From Hyphomicrobiales bacterium (lineage in GTDB: Bacteria > Pseudomonadota > Alphaproteobacteria > Rhizobiales > Rhizobiaceae): DNA of 64,000 nucleotides. Made by a program: the position numbers and the translations under genes. The stretch is taken from positions 226,983 through 290,982 of the forward strand of contig UBXG01000017.1 of assembly GCA_900469475.1 (NCBI GenBank). Reading direction: 5' to 3'. Below are positions 24,131-31,695 of the stretch, one piece after another. How positions within the stretch are numbered: the stretch's first letter is position 1; every line of letters starts with the position of its first letter. The notes under the pieces are model-generated. The model searched no databases. It was not told the origin of the DNA and saw only the letters and a list, made by a program, of their open reading frames with translations.

Positions 24131-24595
24131 TCACGCCTGTTGTCCCGCTTCCGTTATTGGGCCGTCCCGATGGTCCGCCGCCAGAATACCGACGATCGCG
24201 ATGACCCGGTTTTGGAGCCGCGGCGAAAGGTGCAGCATATTCTTGATCAGTTGCCTGCCATCGGTCGACGCGATGTAGGCAAGACGCTCGTCGATCTCGG
24301 CAGCCGCCTGGTGGACATCTCCCTCACCAGATTCCGGCAGACCATCAAAAAACCGTCCTGGTGGAACCTGCAAGGCGCGTGCGATCTCGTAAAGCATCGA
24401 AGCACTGACGCGGTTCTTGGCGGTCTCGTATTTCTGCATCTGCTGGTAGCTGACGCCGATCGCTTTGGCCAAGTCCCCTTGAGACAGGTTGGATTGAACG
24501 CGGAACAGCCGGATCTGGCGTCCGATGTGACGATCCACGGGGTGGTTTTCCGCGCCAGGTGGCAAAGGGATTCGCTGCCTATTGTTGGCTCTCAT
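24131..24595 (-). CDS. XRE-family transcriptional regulator
   Basis: A 154-residue regulator whose residues about 22-80 are a helix-turn-helix (IGRQIRLFRVQSNLSQGDLAKAIGVSYQQMQKYE), the form widespread in Rhizobiales, followed by a helical C-terminal part. ATG 24595 is preferred to an in-frame TTG five codons upstream. It could control the flanking cargo or transfer genes of the element. Confidence 0.85.
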   Translation of the reverse strand: MRANNRQRIPLPPGAENHPVDRHIGRQIRLFRVQSNLSQGDLAKAIGVSYQQMQKYETAKNRVSASMLYEIARALQVPPGRFFDGLPESGEGDVHQAAAEIDERLAYIASTDGRQLIKNMLHLSPRLQNRVIAIVGILAADHRDGPITEAGQQA

Positions 24596-24776
24596 CTTCG
24601 ACGACCTCAAGGTTGCGAAGGGGCGATGTTAGCGTGACCGCGGCGTTTCGACTTTCATGTTTTTGACATTTTCGTGATGTCCTGCATTTTTTTGATCGAG
24701 GACCTCTCTGCAACCGATTGGCGATCTTTTCAGTGCCGGATAATATCTTCCATAATGGACAGCGAGGACGTGCCTG

Positions 24777-25004
24777 ATGCCAAAATACAAGAGGTTGTCG
24801 GATGATGATCTATTGCTGGCAATTGATCGGACACGAATCGAAATCGAGGGGCAGAAGCAGACCGTTGCAAGGCTCGTCGTCAGCGCCGTGGAATTCCTGG
24901 ATAAGACCGGATATCAGCAGCTGGTCGACACGCATATCCTGATGCGCGCCATGCTGGAATCGGATCTCACGAAAATGGAGGCCGAATGGCAACGGCGGAA
25001 GTGA
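24777..25004 (+). CDS. Small hypothetical protein
   Basis: A 75-residue charged helical protein (MPKYKRLSDDDLLLAIDRTRIEIEG...) with GAGGA upstream, divergent from the XRE regulator and likely under its control. No motif recognised. About 295 bases with no visible feature follow it. Confidence 0.55.
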   Translation: MPKYKRLSDDDLLLAIDRTRIEIEGQKQTVARLVVSAVEFLDKTGYQQLVDTHILMRAMLESDLTKMEAEWQRRK

Positions 25005-25299
25005 TCCTGCGCAGTAAGCGGATTTGGCCTAACAAGCCCCGCTCTGAGTCGGACTATGCGCCGGTAACAGCCTCGAACACCAGCCGACGAAAAAAGAATT
25101 CCGTCGCAACGGTAACGCTTGACCCACCTTTGTGAATGGCGCCGAGGAACGGTTACATTTGCGTCAAACGGTTGTTCCATAACGCCTCTGCTGTTTTTCC
25201 GCCGTTTGCACTCGCATAACGCGAAAATCGCCTTGCAATTTTAAGAGAGTAATATCAACTGGTCTTCGAAGCATTTTGCAATCGGGGGGCGGTACAAAA

Positions 25300-25932
25300 A
25301 TGCGAGCTGCAATAATTGTTGGCAGTGTCTGTGCGCTGTTGATCTACCCGTCAATTTCGAAGTCTGACGACCTGGACCGGCCTGGTGTTGGTTATTGGTG
25401 CTACAGTCCAATTCGGTCTCCGACGAGTGCCGAAAAAATCGCTTTCGTTGAAGACGTGTCCCCAGCCGCGGTCGCTGCCGAGCGCAGATGGGGCGTGCCA
25501 GCCCCCATTCTGGCGGCAATGACAATCGTGGAGTCCGGTTACGGGCTGACGCGCATCGCGATCAAGTCGAACAACGTTTTGGCATTCAAATGGCCCGGCG
25601 ACAAGATTGCGGCAGGCAGGCAGAAGTTTGAACTGTGGTGCCAGCCGGCCGAGGACAAAGGTAACATTTACCCGGCCTTCGCATCCCGCGCTGATGCAAT
25701 CGATTTCGTCGCATCGCGGCTGAAGCGATCCCCGTATTATGAGCAGGCGACCGCAACCTACAAGACAGACCTCAAGAACAAAATGGATCGCAAGACCGCT
25801 GCCCGGAAATGGCTGCGGGCGATCGCTTCCGTCTACAATTGGAAACCGGAAGAATATATTCCGACCGTCGGCCGCATGGCGGACGATCCTATCGGTGACG
25901 GCAGCCGCACCCTTTGGTCCCTGGAGCCATAA
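25300..25932 (+). CDS. Exported glucosaminidase-domain protein (cell wall hydrolase)
   Basis: A 210-residue protein with a signal peptide (about 1-22) and a glucosaminidase-type lysozyme fold: AAAERRWGVPAPILAAMTIVESGYG carries the catalytic glutamate of ESGYG, followed by NNVLAFKWPGD and the AFASRADAIDFVASRLKRSPYY helix. It would cut the glycan of peptidoglycan, as FlgJ or VirB1-like proteins do to make room for transport complexes. It is followed four bases later by another exported protein. Confidence 0.75.
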   Translation: MRAAIIVGSVCALLIYPSISKSDDLDRPGVGYWCYSPIRSPTSAEKIAFVEDVSPAAVAAERRWGVPAPILAAMTIVESGYGLTRIAIKSNNVLAFKWPGDKIAAGRQKFELWCQPAEDKGNIYPAFASRADAIDFVASRLKRSPYYEQATATYKTDLKNKMDRKTAARKWLRAIASVYNWKPEEYIPTVGRMADDPIGDGSRTLWSLEP

Positions 25933-25935
25933 GCA

Positions 25936-26841
25936 ATGAGAACACCATCGTACATTACTAGCTTGATGGTAGTGTCGGCATCGCTTTTGACGGCATTGCC
26001 CGCACTTGCGGAGTTTCAATGCGCTCCTGCGAACACTTCAGCTTCCTTGCCGACACGTGACGCTTTCTTCGCTTCGGAGATGGCTGCTTGGTCGAAGACA
26101 ACCAGATCGCGCTATACCGAGGGTAAGAGTGCCAGCGATTGCCGTGACGTGACCGTCCCTGGCTACGAAGGTTTTCCCACCCAGCGATGCACTTACGAGA
26201 ACGCCGATGCAGGAGTGGGCATGTTTCCAGCGCTGAAGGCTCAGGTCATTATACTTGATCCATCAGCGCAACAGCTTGCCGCGTGGAGCATCAATGCCTG
26301 CCGCGTGAATGGTGCGACCGATGCGTCCATGCCGAAATGCCTTGACCGGCTGCGCAATAACATCATTGTCAGCAATGGCGCTCAATTTCCTGTCGTTGGC
26401 AGCGTTGTCGAAAGTTACTGCAATTCGTCAGGCGCATATGGCGAGTGCAAGAGTCTTCCCAAAAATAGCCCGTGGCTACGGCCAAGGCACACGTGGTTCC
26501 GAGATGGCGTCTCCGTCGACTTCAAGCCGGGTTTCGGTGTGCATTGGGACGACAAAGACTACATGGGTTTGTTTGACAAACTTCTCGATGTCACGCAGTC
26601 CGACAGGCAAATTAATACCACGTACAAGACGGCCAGGATTGCTGCTGCGGAACGCGACCAGTGGCGTTCTTGGCGCCGCCATATCGGCAAACCGGAGATG
26701 ACCGACGGAGTATCGGGAACGGTAGACGGCGCCGGTTGGCGAACCGTCGCTGCATCGGTGCACAGGGCTGCGTGTCGAGGCTCTTCAAATGAACTTTTCG
26801 ACGCGGTTGTGTTCGCCAACAAAAGCTGGACGACAAGATAG
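25936..26841 (+). CDS. Exported cysteine-containing protein
   Basis: A 301-residue protein with a signal peptide cleaved near ALPALAEF and about nine cysteines in the mature part, implying several disulfides. The arrangement with the glucosaminidase gene four bases upstream suggests they act together at the cell wall. No family recognised. Confidence 0.6.
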   Translation: MRTPSYITSLMVVSASLLTALPALAEFQCAPANTSASLPTRDAFFASEMAAWSKTTRSRYTEGKSASDCRDVTVPGYEGFPTQRCTYENADAGVGMFPALKAQVIILDPSAQQLAAWSINACRVNGATDASMPKCLDRLRNNIIVSNGAQFPVVGSVVESYCNSSGAYGECKSLPKNSPWLRPRHTWFRDGVSVDFKPGFGVHWDDKDYMGLFDKLLDVTQSDRQINTTYKTARIAAAERDQWRSWRRHIGKPEMTDGVSGTVDGAGWRTVAASVHRAACRGSSNELFDAVVFANKSWTTR

Positions 26842-27010
26842 GTTCAAGACCTCTCAGGTGCTCGTATCCAAGGAAATGCTATCATTTAGTGAAGAACTGA
26901 TCGTCGGCACTTCTGCCGAATTAAAGATTGCTACAACTAACTTTATCAAAGCCTTTTATCGGATGATGATTTTTGGTCCTCAGCAGACCATTCTATATTA
27001 AAAAGGGGCC

Positions 27011-27030
27011 AAGGGGCTTCGCCCCTTTCT
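27011..27030 (+). terminator. Stem-loop with T-rich tail
   Basis: AAGGGGC-TTC-GCCCCTT followed by TCT lies 170 bases after the exported-protein gene. It may end that operon and begins the structured leader in front of the ParB-like gene. Confidence 0.5.
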
Positions 27031-27137
27031 CCCCCCAACAGGTCTTCCGCCCAGCTTCCTTCGCTACGCTGCGTGCAGCCGGTTCCCCGCGAAGACTGTT
27101 GTCCCCTTCCATCCCCACCGCTCGCGCGGCCCCGGGA

Positions 27138-27156
27138 AGCAGAACGCGGTTCTGCT
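27138..27156 (+). promoter_or_regulatory. Stem-loop in the ParB-like gene leader
   Basis: AGCAGAAC-GCG-GTTCTGCT, a perfect 8-bp stem, lies 38 bases before the start codon in a 190-base GC-rich leader. With the leaders at 12734 and 16662 it is a third structured leader before a plus-strand gene of this element, although it lacks their shared 13-mer. Confidence 0.4.
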
Positions 27157-27193
27157 CCGTGTTCGATTTGAACAATCAAGGAAGGACAACATC

Positions 27194-29122
27194 ATGGATA
27201 CCATTGCCATGAATACCGAAACCATCATCGAGCCAGTCAGCATCCGCGCGACCATCGAGCCCATCACCCTGTCACGTCTGGTGCCGAGCAAGGCCAATGT
27301 GCGACGCGTGAACGCTGGTGTCGGCGTGTCGGAACTGGCCGACAGCATCGAGGCCCATGGGCTTATCCAGAACCTGACCGTGCGCAAGGCGAAGAAGGGC
27401 AAATACGAAGTCGTGGCGGGGTCGCGCCGCCTTGCCGCTTTGAACCTGCTGGTCAAGGAAGGACGGCTGGCCGAGGATGCGGAAATCCCGTGCAACGTGC
27501 GCGACGACAACGACACCGAACTGTCGCTGGCAGAGAACGTGCAGCGGGAAGCCATGCACGTTGTGGACGAAGTTCTGAGCTACCGGCAGCTTGCCGAGGA
27601 CGGCATGGCACCGGACCTCATTGCCTCCCGCTTCGGGCAATCGGTCGTCACGGTGCGCCAGCGCCTGAAACTCGCCAATCTCTCCCCCAAAGTGCTGGAG
27701 GAGTTGCGCACCGACGAGATGACCATCGAGCAGGCCCGCGCTTTGGCGCTGAGTGACAGCCACGAGGAACAGGAACGGGTCTGGTTCGAGTCACCGTCCT
27801 ATAACCGTGACCCGCGCAGCCTACGTTCCTTGCTGACGCGCGAACATGTGCGCAGTACCGACCGGCTGGCCCGTTTCGTGGGGCTGGAAGCTTACGAGGC
27901 GGCTGGTGGGGGTATCATCCGCGACCTGTTCGGGGAGGACAGCAGCACGTTCCTGACCGACCCCGCGCTTCTCACGCAGCTTGCCATGGCAGGTTTGGAA
28001 CAGGCGTCAGAACCCCTCAAATCCGAGGGGTGGGCGTGGGTGGAATCCTCGCTGGAAACCTCAGCCCTCTACAACAGCGGTTATGGGCGGATTTATCCGC
28101 TGACCCGCGACTTGAGGGACGAAGAAGAGACCGAACTGTCTGCACTGGCCGACACCTTCGACACATTGCAGGAGCAGATTGAGGGCGACGAGGAAGGTGG
28201 CCCCGCCATTGCGGACAAGGAAGCCAAGCTGGCCGAGATCGAACAGCGCATGGAAGCCATTCAGAACGGAGCCCGCAGCTACGACCCGCAGGAAACGGCG
28301 CTGGCTGGATGCATCGTTGCCATCGACCACGGCGGCGCACTGCAAATCAACCGTGGCTATGTGAAGCCGGAAGACCGCGAGGCGCTGGCCAAACTGCAAC
28401 GCGGTGACACCGACGAAACGGTTACGGACGGCGAAAATGATGGCGAGGCCGGAACTGCCGAGCCGGAGGCTATCTATTCCGCCGCGCTGGTGGAGGAACT
28501 CACCGCCATCCGCACCGCCGCTCTGCGTGTCGAGCTTGCCAATCGTCCGACGATTGCGCTTGCGGCGCTGCTGTATCCGCTGGTGGGCCGCATTTTACAT
28601 AGTGGTTACACCCCCTATGATGCCGCCGTAGAGGTTCATGGCCAGCGCCACGAACTGGCTCCCTCCATCAAGGAGCCGGGTGAAGCCCGCGCCCTTGCGG
28701 CATGGCAGGCGATGAAGGAGGCATGGGGTGATACGCTCCCCGGCCAGCCCGCCGACCTGTGGGCATGGCTGCTTGACCAACCCACCGACAAGCTGCTGGA
28801 ACTGCTAGCGTTCGCGACCGCCGCCAACCTCAATGGCGTCAAGGCGAAGCACGACCAGAGCCGTAGCCGGTTGGAGAATGTGGAGCAAATTGCCTTGGCG
28901 ATCGGTCTCAACATGGGAACCTACTGGACGCCGGATGCCGCGTTCCTCAGCCGGTTGAGCAAGTCGGGCATTGCCGAGGTGCTGATTGACGCCGAATGCG
29001 CTCCGCAGACGCGCAGCATTGTGAAAGGCTCGAAGGCCGAGGCGATTGCCACGGCGGAAAAGCAATTGGCAGGTAAAGGCTGGCTTCCAGCCTTACTTCG
29101 GACAGGTGTAGCCGCCGATTAG
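27194..29122 (+). CDS. Large ParB-like protein
   Basis: A 642-residue protein with AAGGAAGGAC upstream. Residues about 25-115 are a ParB N-terminal domain with AGSRRLAAL and ELSLAENVQREAMHVVDE (CTP-binding box), followed by an HTH (IASRFGQSVVTVRQRLKLANLS). The remaining 400 residues form a long, partly acidic, helical region seen in plasmid ParB-like proteins of this size. There is no ParA beside it, so classic partitioning is unlikely; related proteins sit in plasmid leading regions and may act early in the recipient. Confidence 0.8.
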   Translation: MDTIAMNTETIIEPVSIRATIEPITLSRLVPSKANVRRVNAGVGVSELADSIEAHGLIQNLTVRKAKKGKYEVVAGSRRLAALNLLVKEGRLAEDAEIPCNVRDDNDTELSLAENVQREAMHVVDEVLSYRQLAEDGMAPDLIASRFGQSVVTVRQRLKLANLSPKVLEELRTDEMTIEQARALALSDSHEEQERVWFESPSYNRDPRSLRSLLTREHVRSTDRLARFVGLEAYEAAGGGIIRDLFGEDSSTFLTDPALLTQLAMAGLEQASEPLKSEGWAWVESSLETSALYNSGYGRIYPLTRDLRDEEETELSALADTFDTLQEQIEGDEEGGPAIADKEAKLAEIEQRMEAIQNGARSYDPQETALAGCIVAIDHGGALQINRGYVKPEDREALAKLQRGDTDETVTDGENDGEAGTAEPEAIYSAALVEELTAIRTAALRVELANRPTIALAALLYPLVGRILHSGYTPYDAAVEVHGQRHELAPSIKEPGEARALAAWQAMKEAWGDTLPGQPADLWAWLLDQPTDKLLELLAFATAANLNGVKAKHDQSRSRLENVEQIALAIGLNMGTYWTPDAAFLSRLSKSGIAEVLIDAECAPQTRSIVKGSKAEAIATAEKQLAGKGWLPALLRTGVAAD

Positions 29123-29142
29123 CCGCTGCTTCCTGCATGTTC

Positions 29143-29171
29143 AAAGCCCGAGCCTTCGTGTTCGGGCTTTT
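29143..29171 (+). terminator. Rho-independent terminator of the ParB-like gene
   Basis: AAAGCCCGA (29143-29151) pairs with TCGGGCTTT (29162-29170), followed by T, 21 bases after the stop codon. Confidence 0.8.
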
Positions 29172-29228
29172 GCGTATGAAGAAGCTTCCGAGCTGGCTCT
29201 GTCCGGGTTCGACCCATCCGGCGCTAGG

Positions 29229-29259
29229 GCGAGAGGAACCCTTTAACCCTTCCTCTCGC
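29229..29259. repeat. Perfect 10-bp inverted repeat
   Basis: GCGAGAGGAA (29229-29238) and TTCCTCTCGC (29250-29259) flank an 11-base spacer in the otherwise empty 280-base gap after the ParB-like gene. It could be a ParB-type binding site or an operator; no second copy was seen. Confidence 0.4.
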
Positions 29260-29452
29260 GCTCTCCTCCCACCCGATGAGGACATTCGACGCTGCTCGTC
29301 AATCTGGAAAGGCGGATGCAGGAACCTCCTGCAACCCTGCCTGACCGGCGAGGTCGGGGGTAGCAAAGGCGAGGAATCAGGCGGCGGGCGCACAAACGCA
29401 GTGCGGAGCCTCGGGAACCGCCCCTTTCCTTTGCGGGGGGCGAAGCCTCACA

Positions 29453-29746
29453 TCAATCGATGATATCAATGACCTTGTAGCTCTTGATAAAAGAGCCAAC
29501 GCCGTCATTCAGCAGCGCGAAAATGGTGTCCCTTGAGATCGGCAGGGTTTCGATTTTCTCCAGTTGCATCGGCCACCACTCGTCAGCACGGTCGCTGATA
29601 ACGTCATGGCGCAGTTCATGAAGCGCCTCTCGCGCTTCCTCTTCGTTGTGAAAGAAAACATCCGGGATGCCTGTATAGTCCCATCGATCTTCATCCCGAT
29701 TGACGCGTGAGTAGGTATAGAAGGTGAATGACTCGTCCTGGGACAT
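29453..29746 (-). CDS. Hypothetical protein
   Basis: A 97-residue acidic protein (MSQDESFTFYTYSRVNRDEDRW...) with AAGGAG upstream. It contains the pattern HNEEEAREALHELRHDVISDRADEWW. No signal peptide or known motif. Confidence 0.6.
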   Translation of the reverse strand: MSQDESFTFYTYSRVNRDEDRWDYTGIPDVFFHNEEEAREALHELRHDVISDRADEWWPMQLEKIETLPISRDTIFALLNDGVGSFIKSYKVIDIID

Positions 29747-30018
29747 GCCTTGTCTCCTTGTGACTCCCGAGCCTTAAAAGGCTGTCGCACGGGATATGAC
29801 TGGCGCTCCAGCCCGCTTACAACTCACAAAAGTATTAGCTGCTGGTCAATTGTAGGATTCTACAGTTTTTGCCTTAACGGCCGGACGAGCCATACGGCGA
29901 CGTCAGCAGCTATTTCAAATGCTCTGCGTCGAGACGTTCATGGCATCCCACCAACAGCCGTGTTCAAATATGGAGTATTGGCGGTGCTGAGCGGTGATGC
30001 TGCTTCCAGTGGCACATT

Positions 30019-30426
30019 CTATTTGAGTGGAAGCTCAATTTCCGGAAACTTAGGACGAATAAGCGCGATCAACCGGGCAAACGGCTTCTTCGGCATATAA
30101 ATATCAAGGGCTTTGGCCTTGTGGAACATTTGTCGCGTACCGAGATGTAGCTTGTTTCCCACAAAATTGGACCGACCCGCGACGCAATGCGCATGAGGAT
30201 GGGAAGGAAATGGATCTGCGTCGGTTTTATGGACCTGCCATACTTCACCGTCTACCTTGTAGTCTTTTTGGACCATGAACTGGCCCTCAGCGTTTTCGTA
30301 AAAAATGCCTTCGCCGAGCATTACAGAAATAGACTTCTCGTCTTCTTCCACGACAGTGCCTTGGGTCCATTCTTCGGGGGAATCACTAGGTATAAATCGT
30401 ATTACTTTCGCAATATTCGCCGCCAT
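30019..30426 (-). CDS. Hypothetical protein of the unit divergent from trlF
   Basis: A 135-residue protein; ATG 30426 has AAGGA eight bases upstream. The middle holds PFPSHPHAHCVAGRSNFVGN, rich in histidines and a possible metal site, then a basic C-terminus. It follows the zinc-ribbon gene by 34 bases and is probably co-transcribed with it. Unknown function. Confidence 0.6.
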   Translation of the reverse strand: MAANIAKVIRFIPSDSPEEWTQGTVVEEDEKSISVMLGEGIFYENAEGQFMVQKDYKVDGEVWQVHKTDADPFPSHPHAHCVAGRSNFVGNKLHLGTRQMFHKAKALDIYMPKKPFARLIALIRPKFPEIELPLK

Positions 30427-30460
30427 GGCCAAATCCTTTGAGTTGCTTGTGCGCTACTAC

Positions 30461-31450
30461 CTAGCACCTTGCTATAAGTTGCTGGCCGAGCTTTTCGATG
30501 AAGTCGGCAAACTCAAGAACGGCGTTGGGGCGGATAATAAGACGCTGCCCTGTTGCATACGAAGCATCGCCGCTACGGCTAATGTAGTCCGCGTCAACAA
30601 TCCCTTGCTGATGTGCGAGCAAGTGACGCTGCTGAAAATACATCGTGAGCTTCTGCAAGGTCACGGTATCGATAAGTTGAGCGTAGCTGCTTCCGATTGT
30701 CTGTGCCCATAGCTCCGAACCGGCCTCTAGGTTTTGGAAGGCATTGCGTCTGGCTTTGGGTCCGGATTTGGTCTCGTAGAGCTGTTCACATAGACGCTGG
30801 AATGACATCACGGTATCCTGCATGGCCTTTTCCAGAAGCGTGCGTGTCATGACTTCGGCGTCGTCGGCGTTAAGGCTGGCGCGGAGGGATTCGCCAATGT
30901 TTGCAGCGGTCCGAATGGTCGCAAGAGTCTGGGCAAATGTGTGGCTTGCAGAATTCTTCCCGCAGCTTGGGCAAAAGAAGGCCGCGCCGACATAAGAATA
31001 TCGGCATTGGCAGGCTTCACATGTCGTTCGCAACCGCATCGGTTCTGCGGCTGCGATCGGAAGTAGGGCAACATCGTGACCGCCTTTGACTTCGAGCGTG
31101 ATGCTCAGGAAAGAGTTACGCTGCTGACGGCGTTTGGATTCTGCGGCGTCGGCACGCATAGCGCTATTGATGCCCGACTTAATTGAATTGAGCGCATATT
31201 CCCGCGCTTCCTCGACTTGCTTCCGCGTGTACCAGCTCGTAGCCGGTGCAACATGGCGGCATGAAGGACAAAATACTTCCTCATCACGAACGATGTTCGT
31301 CCAGTCATCTCCATAAATCTTGAATTGAAACAGGCATTTTTCGTCGGGGCATTCTTTGTCGTAGAATCCGTCGGCGTCGCTTTCGAGCGGCACGGAAATG
31401 CTGGTGGTATTGGCTAAACGGCTTATTTCGCGCTGAAGATTCTTGAACAT
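30461..31450 (-). CDS. Zinc-ribbon hypothetical protein divergent from trlF
   Basis: A 329-residue cytoplasmic protein; ATG 31450 follows AGGAG by six bases. Two cysteine clusters are visible: CPDEKC with CPSC (about residues 34-62) and CEACQC with CPSC (about 145-165), each a likely zinc ribbon. The C-terminal half is helical and contains RHLLAHQQGIVD, a motif recalling HEPN-like or ApeA-type RNase domains, though this is weak. It is divergent from the TrlF-protease operon across a 245-base gap and could belong to the same system. Confidence 0.6.
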   Translation of the reverse strand: MFKNLQREISRLANTTSISVPLESDADGFYDKECPDEKCLFQFKIYGDDWTNIVRDEEVFCPSCRHVAPATSWYTRKQVEEAREYALNSIKSGINSAMRADAAESKRRQQRNSFLSITLEVKGGHDVALLPIAAAEPMRLRTTCEACQCRYSYVGAAFFCPSCGKNSASHTFAQTLATIRTAANIGESLRASLNADDAEVMTRTLLEKAMQDTVMSFQRLCEQLYETKSGPKARRNAFQNLEAGSELWAQTIGSSYAQLIDTVTLQKLTMYFQQRHLLAHQQGIVDADYISRSGDASYATGQRLIIRPNAVLEFADFIEKLGQQLIARC

Positions 31451-31695
31451 CGGCGACTCCTGTGATGAAGAGTACATAGCATGAACAGACCTCTTCTGCT
31501 ACTACGGGATGCGAATGTGAATCTTATGTAATATCGGCTTGGTTGTTTATCGAATGTAGCAGCAGTTCATTAGACTTGCTAAAGGTGTCGCAAGTTAGTC
31601 TGTCATGTAAGTTGAATTCTTCCTAATTGATTGGACCTTAAGCGAGAATGTAGTATTGCATAAAGCAACTTATGGGAGCGAGTCGGAGATATTTC

